64,000 bases of DNA from SABI01 sp963663665 (GTDB lineage Bacteria > Spirochaetota > Spirochaetia > Sphaerochaetales > Sphaerochaetaceae), in contig CAXXKP010000001.1 in assembly GCA_963663665.2 (NCBI GenBank), positions 1,240,001-1,304,000 on the forward strand, read 5' to 3'. A model generated the notes under the pieces. The model saw only the letters and a program-made list of their open reading frames with translations, was not told where the DNA came from and did no database searches. How positions within the stretch are numbered: the stretch's first letter is position 1; each line of letters begins with the position of its first letter. Positions 1 through 9,258 of the stretch are shown piece by piece. The translations under genes were made by a program, and so were the position numbers.

Positions 1-1
1 T

Positions 2-67
2 GATGACGATACACCAATAACAGTTCCTTACGAAGAATTAATAAAGAGTTGGAATCCTGGAAATTGA
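2..67 (+). CDS. C-terminal end of a protein cut by the window edge
   Basis: The frame beginning at base 2 is open and encodes 21 residues ending in YEELIKSWNPGN before a TGA stop at 65-67. It is followed within 16 bases by a strong hairpin terminator, which supports this being the real end of a gene that enters from the left. The fragment is too short to name. Other frames of this stretch stop early. Confidence 0.55.
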   Translation, partial: DDDTPITVPYEELIKSWNPGN

Positions 68-725
68 TTTTATGTATAGTACGGGCTTAGGGAAACCTAG
101 GCCCATTTTAATTAAAAGAATGTTTTTTTAAATCAAGCAACGATACATTTAAGAAACCTAATAGAAATCGATGTTTAGTTATTTAATGGGGACTTGTGAC
201 TAAGTCACTTTCGATAAACAAGCAATTATGATAATCTATAAAAATAAGGAATTTGGAATTATTAATTAAACTTGAAGAGATGAAGAAGTTTTAGATTTAA
301 AAATAAAATACATATATCGGTGGAAATATGTTGGGTTTATGGTAAAAAGAATAGATGAGAAATACGCAAGAACCGTTTGTTATATTCGTTGGAGACTTTA
401 ACTTGATACTCAGGTTCCGATTATTAAAACATATTTTTTATTTTTCACAAACGAAAACACACCACCCATAATAAAATACTGGTATTAATTGTGACAAAAT
501 TCAGTAGAGAAATTGAATAACTTCACAAATACTTCAATTGTTGGATGCTTTTATTTTTTCATATAAAATAATCTATATTCATCAATTTTAAAGATATGTA
601 GCGATAAATTAGCGTATATCGACGTAATTAATATGTATTCATATTTATAATTATTATAGTCTAATTTAATAGAGTTGTAGTTGCTTTGAATGAGGTTTAA
701 AACCTCTAGAATGTGGAGAAGTGGT
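68..725. other. Gene-free AT-rich stretch upstream of the PocR/AraC gene
   Basis: About 650 bases without a credible coding region beyond the terminator. Very AT-rich, with many stops in all frames. A TATAAT at 646-651 could be the -10 of the following regulator gene, but no convincing -35 sits 16-18 bases upstream. No riboswitch fold or repeat array was recognised. Confidence 0.5.
83..114 (+). terminator. Rho-independent terminator after the leftmost gene
   Basis: A 9-bp stem (83-91 with 96-104, one G-T pair) closes a GAAA tetraloop (GNRA type) and is followed by an AT-rich run. It lies 16 bases past the stop codon of the truncated upstream gene. Confidence 0.7.
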
Positions 726-1697
726 ATGCTTGCAACTGAAATTCCTAATGTAGAATATTTATGCGATTTTTGTGATTTCCAGAGAATCCAGGAATGGCTT
801 TCCGATGCATGTAATTTATCAATGATAACTGCTGATTATAAAGGGATTCCTATTACTGTAGAAACCCATTTCAGTAAACATTGTTCTTTGGTCAGAACAA
901 ATAAAGATTTAAATGAACTTTGTATAAAATGTGATGCACGTGGAGGTTTGGAGGCTGCACGGCAGGGTAAACCCTATATTTACCTATGCCACATGGGCAT
1001 TGTTGATTTTGCATTACCTATTGTTATCAATGGTCAATACTTAGTGACTGTACTAGCCGGTCAGGTTGTTTTAAAAAATGAAGAAGAAAAAAAATATCTT
1101 GAGAAAATAGTCGATTCATCAAGTATTTCATTACCGTCTGAATTCCAAAAAAAACTTAAAGAGTATTATGATTTATTACCTGTAATGTCAATGGAAACAG
1201 TAAAGGTTATTGCTAACATGATATTTAAAATGGCAAAATATATCATTGAAGATGCACAAGATAAAATTAACAGTAATAATTCAGTTCATTTCTTCGGAGA
1301 AGCTGCTGAAGATAATCCCACAGTGAAAACAATTCAAATCAAAATCCCGAAATGCGACTCTCCAATTCTTGAACCTGCGCTTGATTATATCCAAGAAAAT
1401 TATGTACAAAAAATAAATCTTGATAGCATGGCAGAACTTTGCAATATCAGTTCAAGTTATTTTAGTAAACTTTTCAATAAATATGTTGGAGAAAATTTTA
1501 ATAATTATATTAGTCTTGTTCGAATTGAAAGAGCATGCAATTTTCTTGCAAATACAAGTTTACCAATTACTGCTATAGCACTCGATATCGGATTCGAAGA
1601 TAGTAGTTATTTTAATCAGGTCTTCAAGCATTTGACTGGAATGACACCAACTTACTATAGAGCAATAAATAGAACTCGTGTAGCAGATACTTTGTAA
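726..1697 (+). CDS. PocR-domain AraC-family transcriptional regulator
   Basis: Predicted cytoplasmic transcription factor. Residues about 10-180 match the PocR sensory domain: Cys residues in HCSLV, CIKC and YLCHMG, then an IVINGQYL-VTVLAGQV core. Residues about 210-315 form the two helix-turn-helix motifs of the AraC family (DSMAELCNISSSYFSKLF, then the IALDIGFEDSSYF signature). The ATG at 726 is chosen over the ATG at 690 because GGAG at 715-718 sits 7 bases before it; nothing comparable precedes 690. PocR domains are thought to sense small molecules such as diols or other hydrocarbons, so the gene may control a nearby or distant catabolic operon; the target is not visible. A second PocR protein lies at 43024. 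The gene is monocistronic and flanked by a shared convergent terminator. Confidence 0.85.
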   Translation: MLATEIPNVEYLCDFCDFQRIQEWLSDACNLSMITADYKGIPITVETHFSKHCSLVRTNKDLNELCIKCDARGGLEAARQGKPYIYLCHMGIVDFALPIVINGQYLVTVLAGQVVLKNEEEKKYLEKIVDSSSISLPSEFQKKLKEYYDLLPVMSMETVKVIANMIFKMAKYIIEDAQDKINSNNSVHFFGEAAEDNPTVKTIQIKIPKCDSPILEPALDYIQENYVQKINLDSMAELCNISSSYFSKLFNKYVGENFNNYISLVRIERACNFLANTSLPITAIALDIGFEDSSYFNQVFKHLTGMTPTYYRAINRTRVADTL

Positions 1698-1711
1698 AGT
1701 GCTAGGTAAAT

Positions 1712-1754
1712 AAAGATGCGTCTCACTACAAATAGTGTAGTTGAAGGTATCTTT
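1712..1754. terminator. Bidirectional terminator between convergent genes
   Basis: The outer stem AAAGATGC (1712-1719) pairs with GTATCTTT at the right edge; an inner stem ACTACA/TGTAGT (1725-1730 with 1736-1741) closes a short loop. A/T runs flank both sides, as expected for a terminator shared by the PocR regulator (+) and the DUF2156 gene (-). Confidence 0.5.
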
Positions 1755-2644
1755 TAATTAATCCTTACCTTATATTTCATGAGAAGAGAAGATGGCTGAT
1801 ACGTCATTTTTGCTTGTCTAAGCCCAGGTATACCTAAATCTTGCTCCCTGTTTATTTCTACAAAATTATCTGAGAGTTCAGAGGCAAATGCTCTATTTAT
1901 GTATTGATAGACTCCTTTATATTCTGATAGCGCCTTTTCAATATGGATGATGAATCTGTTATGATCCTCTTCCCCCAAGGCGAATGCTATAGGAGTATCC
2001 TTTGAATATAGAACATATCCCCTCAAATTGAGTTCTTTCTGATTATTAATTGCAAGGATTGTTGCTTCATAATCTTCAACAGAAACCCTATTACCAGCCC
2101 ATCCCTTCAGTACCTTTAACATGTCTTCTTTTGGTGCAACATGAGAAGGAAGTAGAATCCTGTCAGGGTGTTCTTTCATGAATTTAAGAGCATGCACAAG
2201 TTTCTTATGTAAGGATTGCCCAACTAGATCTATTAATGATTTTTTATCATAAAGATAATCTGCATTATCGCGATCCTCCTCTATTATGTAAGGAAGATTT
2301 GGTGTTTTCCAATCTTTAAGAGACTCAATACTAATCGTATTGATTTCGTTTACCTCATTCTTCAAGAGACTGATAATGAATTCTCCTGGGTATCCTCCAG
2401 GGAGCATAGCAAACTTTTCTTTTCGATCTTTATAAGTTTGGTCTCCAATGAAGAGGTATTCCTTTGTGTGTTTTGGGCTATCATAATACGAGACAGTGAA
2501 GTTTCTTTTTTTTGTAAATGGGAAAAGTGAAGCCATCGAGTATTCACTTATACCCTGTCTATGTGAGAGGAGATAGGGCTGAAGTTCATCGTAATGTTCT
2601 AATTCCAATGGGATGGAATATGGGTATTTTGGTATCAAATGCAT
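1754..2644 (-). CDS. DUF2156 / phosphatidylglycerol lysyltransferase C-terminal-like protein
   Basis: Protein of 296 residues from the ATG at 2644; a TTG at 2680 would add 12 residues, but neither start has a clear ribosome site. The sequence has the tandem GNAT-like organisation of the DUF2156 (LPG_synthase_C) family. The ending is typical: KGVYQYINRAF, EINREQDLGIPGLRQAK and YQPSSLLMKYKV. In MprF this domain transfers aminoacyl groups to lipids; stand-alone cytosolic copies like this one have no established substrate. No membrane segment is seen. It is divergent from the small membrane protein at 2723 and convergent with the PocR regulator. Confidence 0.75.
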   Translation of the reverse strand: MHLIPKYPYSIPLELEHYDELQPYLLSHRQGISEYSMASLFPFTKKRNFTVSYYDSPKHTKEYLFIGDQTYKDRKEKFAMLPGGYPGEFIISLLKNEVNEINTISIESLKDWKTPNLPYIIEEDRDNADYLYDKKSLIDLVGQSLHKKLVHALKFMKEHPDRILLPSHVAPKEDMLKVLKGWAGNRVSVEDYEATILAINNQKELNLRGYVLYSKDTPIAFALGEEDHNRFIIHIEKALSEYKGVYQYINRAFASELSDNFVEINREQDLGIPGLRQAKMTYQPSSLLMKYKVRIN

Positions 2645-2722
2645 AAATAGTAAGATACTTAATTGAGGGATTAGTGGCAAGTATACTGGAATCTAAAGAT
2701 TCTTTTTGTTATAGTCCAATCT

Positions 2723-3217
2723 ATGAAAGTTCTTTTAAAAATATTGTTGTTAGGTCTCTTTGCGGCTGTAGTATTTATCCCAAATAATAAGATTGCAAGT
2801 TGGGCTTATTGGTCACTCTTTGCTCTTATGTTCTTTATTCTCTATTTATATTACCGTTTTACCTACTATGTGAGTGAGAAAGATGTTTTAAAGGTTGTTT
2901 CGAAGAGGTATCGATATTCAGTATATTGTTCTAAGGTTCCCCCCATGAGTACTGAAGATCTTATCAGAGGACGACTGATTGTGAGTGATACTCACTTTGA
3001 ACTCTATCAGAAAGGGATAAAAAGTAACGAAAGTATTTCGCTAGTTTTTTCTAGAGCGATCTCGGAGGTATCTTCAATCGAGACCGGTCGTGTAGTAGGG
3101 CTTCGAAATGGATTAATTTTTACATTAAAAGATGGGAAACAAGATTTATTTGCCGTATTCTCTGCCTCTAAGATACATGATGCTCTAACTAATTCCCTTG
3201 GGTGGAAATCCTTTTAG
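2723..3217 (+). CDS. Small two-helix membrane protein, function unknown
   Basis: 164 residues. Two hydrophobic segments (about 4-20 and 25-44) are followed by a cytosolic or periplasmic domain of about 120 residues rich in beta-strand pattern, with RGRLIVSDTHFELYQKG resembling the strands of bacterial PH-like domains. That resemblance is weak and I do not assign a function. The gene opens the envelope block that runs to 8537 and shares a divergent intergenic region with the DUF2156 gene. Confidence 0.6.
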   Translation: MKVLLKILLLGLFAAVVFIPNNKIASWAYWSLFALMFFILYLYYRFTYYVSEKDVLKVVSKRYRYSVYCSKVPPMSTEDLIRGRLIVSDTHFELYQKGIKSNESISLVFSRAISEVSSIETGRVVGLRNGLIFTLKDGKQDLFAVFSASKIHDALTNSLGWKSF

Positions 3218-3296
3218 AGACACTAGTGTAATTAAACGATTGTTTTGCTCAGAGTGCTGATGATATCGTTCCTCTACATAGAGAAAGGGGGAACAT

Positions 3297-3833
3297 ATGA
3301 AAAAGGCACTATATTTTTTTATCTTAATTATCTTCACACTTCCAGTTACCGCTGAATCTGTTGAACTCTATGCATTTACAGATTTGATGGCAGTTACATC
3401 ATTATTTCCTCAGAAAATATATGGGTCTTTGGGTTTTGGTGCATCAATAGATGAAGACATTGCAGTTGAGATTCCAATTAAAATTCTTGTAGATCAGACT
3501 GGCGGAGATGAGATTCTTATTGATGCATCTATCAATCTGCTTATTTATCCGTGGGAGAGAGGGCCTTATTTTTCAATCTCTCTTATCCAATTTATTTCCT
3601 TTATTGGAGCCTATGTTCCATCTGATAGATTTCACTATATAAATGAGATGAACTTAGGATACAAATGGAATTTCTTTAAAAGTTTCTCACTCTCACCTCA
3701 AATCTCATTCAGAGATCCAAATCTCACGTATAGCGATAGCTATGAGTATATTCATGGATTCATTCCATCATTTAGTAAAGTGAATTTTTCACTAAATTTT
3801 CAAATGACGATCTCTTCAATACTAATCAAATAA
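3297..3833 (+). CDS. Exported outer-membrane barrel-like protein, unknown
   Basis: 178 residues with a cleavable signal peptide (charged KK, hydrophobic core, VTA-E cleavage after about residue 19). The mature part alternates hydrophobic and polar residues in short strands with aromatic ends, as in small beta-barrel proteins of spirochaete outer membranes. A strong ribosome site (AGAAAGGGGG) precedes the ATG. It lies 17 bases upstream of a lipoprotein gene and is probably cotranscribed with it. No family was recognised. Confidence 0.65.
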   Translation: MKKALYFFILIIFTLPVTAESVELYAFTDLMAVTSLFPQKIYGSLGFGASIDEDIAVEIPIKILVDQTGGDEILIDASINLLIYPWERGPYFSISLIQFISFIGAYVPSDRFHYINEMNLGYKWNFFKSFSLSPQISFRDPNLTYSDSYEYIHGFIPSFSKVNFSLNFQMTISSILIK

Positions 3834-3850
3834 TTTGACAAGGAGCTGTT

Positions 3851-4711
3851 ATGACAAAAAAAACAAAAACGACGTACACTTCATTCATTGCGACGTACCT
3901 CATTATCTCATTAATTGGGTGTTCCATTGCATGGGATACAAAAAAGAATCCTCCTTTAGATAGAGAACAACTGATTAGTCCTGTTGCCTCAATTATTGAT
4001 GAGCAATGGGAGGTTGTTATACCTGTGGTTGAGGAATATGAAGGAGAAATTGCAAACAGGATGAGTCGAAACGGGGCAAGCAATGGGATCCAAGTCGTCA
4101 CTTCAATGTTAGAGGAAGAGAAAGGAGAAGAGTATCTGAGATTTGCTCATGCGCTGACGAGCGGAGAAAACTCTATTACACTCCTTGCTTTAGCAGAGAA
4201 CCTTATTGACGAAGAGGATATGACTCAATTAGAAGAACAGATTGTTGAAGTACGAGCAAGAACCCTAGAATTAGGTGAACTGCAATCAAGAGCACTTCCT
4301 CACAGCCAGAGAGAACCCTTTTTAAGGGATTTACAAAAATTGTTGACAAAGACAATTGTCTTACTCATTGCTGGAATTGTATATGCTGCTATACCAAAAG
4401 TAATTTTCTGGGGAAAGATTACGGCAGCGGCAGCAGTTGCCACCGCCGCAGGAATAGTTGCCACTACTGTGATGTCCATTTATCGCTATTACGAATATGG
4501 TGATAATATGGGTGAGTCTTTCCAAGAATGGATTGTTGATGTGACTACCGATCCTTCTGCTGCATTTGCATTAGCAACCTCTATGATCACGGTAGGAAAA
4601 ACAATGAATAATGGGCCTGTAGTTACCGGTTTAATCATAGTCGTTTTTGCTATTTATCAAGTGTTAGATCTCGTAAAACCGATGCTATTAAAGTATAATT
4701 TTGATGCCTAA
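3851..4711 (+). CDS. Putative lipoprotein with hydrophobic C-terminal half, unknown
   Basis: 286 residues. The N-terminus has a lipobox, SLIGC, with the lipidated Cys at about residue 24. Residues 30-160 are charged and helical. Three hydrophobic segments follow at about 168-188, 191-212 (a very Ala-rich stretch) and 255-275. The combination of a lipid anchor and several membrane-like segments is unusual. A good ribosome site (AAGGAG) precedes the ATG. A hairpin after the stop probably ends the transcript that starts at 2723 or 3297. I recognise no family. Confidence 0.6.
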   Translation: MTKKTKTTYTSFIATYLIISLIGCSIAWDTKKNPPLDREQLISPVASIIDEQWEVVIPVVEEYEGEIANRMSRNGASNGIQVVTSMLEEEKGEEYLRFAHALTSGENSITLLALAENLIDEEDMTQLEEQIVEVRARTLELGELQSRALPHSQREPFLRDLQKLLTKTIVLLIAGIVYAAIPKVIFWGKITAAAAVATAAGIVATTVMSIYRYYEYGDNMGESFQEWIVDVTTDPSAAFALATSMITVGKTMNNGPVVTGLIIVVFAIYQVLDLVKPMLLKYNFDA

Positions 4712-4735
4712 ATAATGCATTCAACTATAAATTAT

Positions 4736-4762
4736 GGGCCTCCTAATATCGTAAGGGGGCTC
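4736..4762 (+). terminator. Probable terminator hairpin
   Basis: A 9-bp stem, 4736-4744 with 4754-4762 (two G-T pairs), closes a 9-base loop 24 bases after the lipoprotein stop. The trailing sequence is only moderately T-rich, so termination is probable rather than certain. Confidence 0.45.
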
Positions 4763-4838
4763 AATTCATGTACATCCTCTTGCTGTCCTTTGTTGATTAT
4801 GGAATAATAGAGAAAATAAATTTAAGGAGCTATCTTAT

Positions 4839-6077
4839 ATGTCAAACTTCCCCTATCATGATACGATTTTACAAAGGTTCTTACGCTATGCTGTTGTTAG
4901 CACAATGAGTGATCCTCATGTTACAGATAAACGACCTACGACCGATGGCCAAATAGAACTCCTAGAGATTATCATGAAAGAGATTAAAGATCTTGGGATT
5001 GACGATGTGACTTTTGACAAGAAAGGATATGTGGTAGCAAGAATACCTTCGAACATTGAGAAAGATGTCACTCCAATAGCTTTCATGGCTCATGTCGATA
5101 CCGCAGACGATGTGTGGGGGAACGACGTGAAACCTCGAGTAATACAGTCGTATGATGGAAAAGACATTTCTTTGAATAGTGAATACTCAATCAAGGTTGC
5201 TGCCAACCCTGATTTAGGAAAAGAAGTTGGCCACACTCTTGTTGTTACTGATGGAAACACCTTGTTGGGTGCTGATGATAAAGCAGGGATTGCAATAATG
5301 ATGAGTCTTGCTGAATATCTACAGAGTAATAATGATGTTAAACACGGAGAGATTGAGCTGATTTTTACTAGTGATGAAGAAACTGGTGGTGGAATGGATG
5401 CTTTTGATATCTCTTTAATTCATGCAAAAGTTTGTTATACCATTGATGGTAATGCTGGTGGAGAGATAGAAAGTGAATGTTTCAATGCAGCAAGTGTGAA
5501 AATTTCATTTACAGGTATTCCTTATCATCTAGGAGCTGCACGAGGTAGGCTCGTAAACAGTGTCTCTATGGCAGCTGCATTTATTAATGCAATTCCAAGG
5601 AATGAAAGTCCTGAAGCAACCGATGGCCGTTATGGGTATTATAGTGTTGATGATATATGTGGTACCATTGTTCATACCACGATGGTTTATTATGTACGTG
5701 ATTTTGAAAGTGCTCGGCTCAATGAAAGAATTGATGCATTGAAGAGTGTTGCAACAACTATTGAGAAGCTTTTCCCAGGAGGTAAAGTTGACTTGGAGGT
5801 GTCTCACTCATATGCGAATATGAGAGAAAAAATTCAAGAATTTCCTGAAGTCCTTGAATCAATCAGAAAATCTGCAGAAACTATTGATTTAACGATTGAA
5901 GAAAAGCTAATTCGAGGTGGAACTGATGGTGCACGATTGACTACAATGGGAGTTCCAACACCTAATATTTTCACAGGTGGGCATAACCTACATTCTCGAT
6001 TTGAATGGCTTAGTATCTCTCAAGCAACCGATGCAGCTCGACTCGTTGAGGAGATTGTGAACTATTGGGTAAAATAA
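4839..6077 (+). CDS. pepT: Peptidase T (tripeptide aminopeptidase)
   Basis: Cytosolic zinc exopeptidase of the M20B family that removes N-terminal residues from tripeptides. At 412 residues it has the normal family length. Visible signatures are AHVDTADDV (zinc His and Asp), NTLLGADDKAGIA (bridging Asp), FTSDEETGGG (catalytic Glu-Glu pair), YTIDGNAGGEIE and the C-terminal GGTDGARLT plus FTGGHNLHS (last zinc His). AAGGAG precedes the ATG by about 9 bases. The next gene overlaps its 3' end. Confidence 0.95.
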   Translation: MSNFPYHDTILQRFLRYAVVSTMSDPHVTDKRPTTDGQIELLEIIMKEIKDLGIDDVTFDKKGYVVARIPSNIEKDVTPIAFMAHVDTADDVWGNDVKPRVIQSYDGKDISLNSEYSIKVAANPDLGKEVGHTLVVTDGNTLLGADDKAGIAIMMSLAEYLQSNNDVKHGEIELIFTSDEETGGGMDAFDISLIHAKVCYTIDGNAGGEIESECFNAASVKISFTGIPYHLGAARGRLVNSVSMAAAFINAIPRNESPEATDGRYGYYSVDDICGTIVHTTMVYYVRDFESARLNERIDALKSVATTIEKLFPGGKVDLEVSHSYANMREKIQEFPEVLESIRKSAETIDLTIEEKLIRGGTDGARLTTMGVPTPNIFTGGHNLHSRFEWLSISQATDAARLVEEIVNYWVK

Positions 6078-7123
6078 TCAATCGACTGTTCATTCTTAGT
6101 CTGAGTCTCATTCTCCTTAGTTCTCTTTATGCAAAGGAGAATAGTATATCTATTGAGAGTTTGGAAAAAAACTCTTTGATGCAGATACAAGATTATGCTT
6201 CTATTCTCACAGAAAATGGAAATGGCTTACAATTTAATATATTAGAATTTAGTCTTGATGATTCCCTTTTTTATCCTCAAATTTTAGTGAAAAGTGATGT
6301 TATTTGTAAAAACGCAAATACGTCGGTAAGGAGAAATATCTATTTTATTGTAGACGATAATGAACTGATTATTGAAGGATTTTATCAGAACCTACAGCGA
6401 ATCCTCCCCTCAATTATGAATTCTCTGTATGGTTATGAAGATGAACCGTTGCGGTTGTTTTACACTGAAGATGCTCCGTTGAGCGCAAAAAAAGATCCTT
6501 CATTGTCACATTTTGGACCTCTGGTCGTTACAAGGGATAGCGAAAATAAGGCAACATCTCTTTTACTTATAGAACGAGATGATGATGAATACCTCTATCT
6601 AAGATCCTTATGGGCAAAGGATTCGTTTGTTGAATATCAAAAACTTTTTCAAGGACCTCTTAACCGAATAAGTTTTTCGATTCCTAGCAATTTCCATTCT
6701 CTAGGATTTTCCTCTATGTATCAAATATCTTCATTATATAATCTATTACATGCGAATATTGGGATAAAAACTTCTTATGATTTTTTATTTTCAAGATTCT
6801 CCTTGTTAGCTCAGGGGGGATTAGATGGATTCCTTCCAGCAACGCTTTTCCTTTTTCCTCAAAATGATTCTAAATGGTTTGCTCACTTGTCTCTTGTTGT
6901 AAGGGGAGATATTGCTATCGGAGTTAGTTTGGCGCAGGATTTCCAATTGATGTATCAGAGTTCCACGACCCTTGGACTTAACTATCAACTTAATGAATCT
7001 CTTTCTATTTCCTTAGGTGGAGCAATCGAGCACAGTACATATATGGAACCAAGTGATATTTTCGCTGTAGACTTTCAGCAAACTCAGTACAATATTGTGA
7101 TGGATTTCTCTCTTTTATGGTAG
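6065..7123 (+). CDS. Exported barrel-like envelope protein, unknown
   Basis: 352 residues starting at a TTG inside the pepT stop region (13-base overlap); the start is chosen because it gives a complete signal peptide (RLFILSLSLILLSSLYA, cleavage after about residue 23). GAGGAG at 6049-6054 is an acceptable ribosome site. Residues from about 200 to the end show alternating strands, and the C-terminus (VMDFSLLW) ends in an aromatic residue, as in outer-membrane barrels. No family was recognised. It is probably cotranscribed with the lipoprotein gene that follows after 13 bases. Confidence 0.65.
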   Translation: MGKIINRLFILSLSLILLSSLYAKENSISIESLEKNSLMQIQDYASILTENGNGLQFNILEFSLDDSLFYPQILVKSDVICKNANTSVRRNIYFIVDDNELIIEGFYQNLQRILPSIMNSLYGYEDEPLRLFYTEDAPLSAKKDPSLSHFGPLVVTRDSENKATSLLLIERDDDEYLYLRSLWAKDSFVEYQKLFQGPLNRISFSIPSNFHSLGFSSMYQISSLYNLLHANIGIKTSYDFLFSRFSLLAQGGLDGFLPATLFLFPQNDSKWFAHLSLVVRGDIAIGVSLAQDFQLMYQSSTTLGLNYQLNESLSISLGGAIEHSTYMEPSDIFAVDFQQTQYNIVMDFSLLW

Positions 7124-7136
7124 TATAGAGTTTGTG

Positions 7137-8537
7137 ATGATAAAAAGAGCTTTAGGAATTTTTATAGTACCAATTTTACTCTTTATGACAATCGGGTGTT
7201 CTTCATTTGAATCATTGATTAGATCCTCATTAGAAGAAAAGCCTATATGGGTTTATGAGCCACAGGTGAGTAGAGACCAAATTGCCTTTGTCGGAACAGG
7301 AGAAGCTCAAAGTGAATCACTTGCAGCCTTACGTTCATTTGAATCAATATTGGAACAGATTTCTCTCTTTATAGGAAAGAATATTAGCAAGGATTTTATC
7401 ACCGAACTATCTGAAAGAAAAAGTATAGAGCGTTATCAATTAAAGATTACGAGAGTGTTCGTTAAGAATGTTGAAGGTTCAATAACTGTTCATCATCTTG
7501 CTGTTGCCGATAAAGTTCTTGTTACTAATGATAGAAGTGAACTTTTATTAGAAATAGAGCAAAGAACAAATATTATAAAGGGCCTTCAGGCTAAAGCATC
7601 AACACTTTTAAGGGAAGATCGAGATATAGAAGCAGCTACCCAATATCTATCAATAGCAAAAGAAGCTAGTTCTGTTGTTAATGAGAGTGGTACTCAATAT
7701 TACACAGATGCAATGGATAGGTTTTTCTCAATTCTCGAAAAAATTCGTATTACCCATCTTCCTGAAGAGTCCACAACCTCCTTATTTGTGTTTCAAACAA
7801 AACGAGGTTCCCGATCTTTATCCCCAAAGGTCGTCAATGCTCCACTTCTCGTCTCATTCACTGCATTAAATGCTCGAGAGGATGAATATCTCGATCATAA
7901 GACTATTCACACTGATTCTTCGGGAAAGGCGACATTTATCAATACTAACCCATCGATGATTTCAATAGGTGAAATGAATATTTATATTGATATCTCATCT
8001 TTCTCTCAATATATGGAGTATATCAGTGAGGATGATAGAGCTATGATTAATAAAATTGTCTCTCAATCAACTATCACTATCCCATACATAAGAGATCTTG
8101 CTATTAGTAGTGAAAATGTATTACTTAGCATTGAGGAATATTCAATAAAAGGGGATAGGCTTAGTACTACTTATTCACAAGAAATTTTATATGATTCTCT
8201 TCTGAAAAAAGGAATAACGCCAACTTTTGTTGACATTGTTAATGATGATGATGAAGAATTCTTCGCTGAAGTTATTGCTAAATATAAGAAAGGTAACTTT
8301 CTTTTTGGGAAATGTGGAATTATCGCAATAAACCAAACTCGTAATGGATATGCGGTGACTGTTTTAGGCGAGGTTTCTCTTTATCCACTTCCACTAATTG
8401 ATAGCAAAGCGAGTACTACTGAGGTGAGAGCTGTGGGGTGGGGATTAGATGTAGAAGAAGCAACAAAGAATGCTTTCTCTCAATTTGGAACTATCGCGAT
8501 TTCGCTTTTAAACCGTTTATTATATGCTGAACCTTAG
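7137..8537 (+). CDS. LPP20-like lipoprotein
   Basis: 466 residues from the ATG at 7137 (a GTG directly before it is possible). Lipobox TIGC with the lipidated Cys near residue 21. The segment KPIWVYEP...IAFVGTGEAQSESLAALRSF is the LPP20 signature found in many envelope lipoproteins. The middle contains a helical stretch (residues about 140-200) and the rest is strand-rich. It is probably anchored to the periplasmic side of a membrane. It forms a pair with the barrel-like protein upstream. Its last 47 bases overlap the 3' end of the opposite-strand gene. Confidence 0.7.
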   Translation: MIKRALGIFIVPILLFMTIGCSSFESLIRSSLEEKPIWVYEPQVSRDQIAFVGTGEAQSESLAALRSFESILEQISLFIGKNISKDFITELSERKSIERYQLKITRVFVKNVEGSITVHHLAVADKVLVTNDRSELLLEIEQRTNIIKGLQAKASTLLREDRDIEAATQYLSIAKEASSVVNESGTQYYTDAMDRFFSILEKIRITHLPEESTTSLFVFQTKRGSRSLSPKVVNAPLLVSFTALNAREDEYLDHKTIHTDSSGKATFINTNPSMISIGEMNIYIDISSFSQYMEYISEDDRAMINKIVSQSTITIPYIRDLAISSENVLLSIEEYSIKGDRLSTTYSQEILYDSLLKKGITPTFVDIVNDDDEEFFAEVIAKYKKGNFLFGKCGIIAINQTRNGYAVTVLGEVSLYPLPLIDSKASTTEVRAVGWGLDVEEATKNAFSQFGTIAISLLNRLLYAEP

Positions 8538-9258
8538 CAGGTTCATCAGTGATTATTCCATCCACATTACATTGCATAACTCGTAGTACATCTTCCTCTT
8601 TATTTACACTCCAAGTTACAACAGGGTAATTATGTTTATGGTAGTTTTCAACCAGTGAGATTGTTATGAGTTGATGATGGGGTTTCATAATATTTGGATG
8701 CGCTATAAATCTACCTTGTCCTTTATGAAGGAATGAAGGTACATCCTTATGTCTACTGTAGATTATGCCACTTAGAGTAGCATTATGAGTTCTCTTATTC
8801 CAATTTCTCATAATGAATGGATTGAAAGAGGAGACTATTACATGTTCTTGTAGATTATAGGAATTAATAAGTGCATGTGTCTTTTCAATGATCTCTTGTT
8901 CTCCAAAATTAGAGACTTTTAATTCTATATCATAAAAAAATCGGTCGTGGAATGTAGAAAAAACCTCTTCTAAGAGAGGGATCCGGCCACTTCCTTCAAT
9001 TGGAATTTCTTTTAATTCATCCCAAGTAAGATTTTCAACAACAAGATCTTTTTTTGCTAATCTCAAGAGGTTGTGATCGTGGATTACAACTATCTGACCA
9101 CATTTTAAAAGATGAACATCGAGTTCAATACCACGGATATTCTGATCAAAACATGATTGAAATGACTCAATCGTATTTTCGATTTTAATTCTATTACATC
9201 CCCTATGTCCAAAGACAAGGGGAGATTCTAAGGAAGGAAAAATATTAGAGAGATTCAT
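8491..9258 (-). CDS. Glycerophosphodiester phosphodiesterase, cytosolic type
   Basis: 255 residues, hydrolysing glycerophosphodiesters to glycerol 3-phosphate and an alcohol. The GDPD fold signatures are complete: FGHRG (catalytic His18, Arg19), IENT (Glu27), GIELDVH (Glu45, Asp47), VIHDH (His60) and the closing VDGIITDEPA. No signal peptide, so it acts inside the cell. It starts within the 3' end of nfo (14-base overlap), so the two are cotranscribed. Its 3' end overlaps the LPP20-like gene on the other strand. Confidence 0.92.
   Translation of the reverse strand: MNLSNIFPSLESPLVFGHRGCNRIKIENTIESFQSCFDQNIRGIELDVHLLKCGQIVVIHDHNLLRLAKKDLVVENLTWDELKEIPIEGSGRIPLLEEVFSTFHDRFFYDIELKVSNFGEQEIIEKTHALINSYNLQEHVIVSSFNPFIMRNWNKRTHNATLSGIIYSRHKDVPSFLHKGQGRFIAHPNIMKPHHQLITISLVENYHKHNYPVVTWSVNKEEDVLRVMQCNVDGIITDEPAKVQHIINGLKAKSR

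Noticed and set aside
355..474. Small open frame in the AT-rich gap before the PocR regulator
   Set aside because: No ribosome site, no recognisable composition or family, and length expected by chance.
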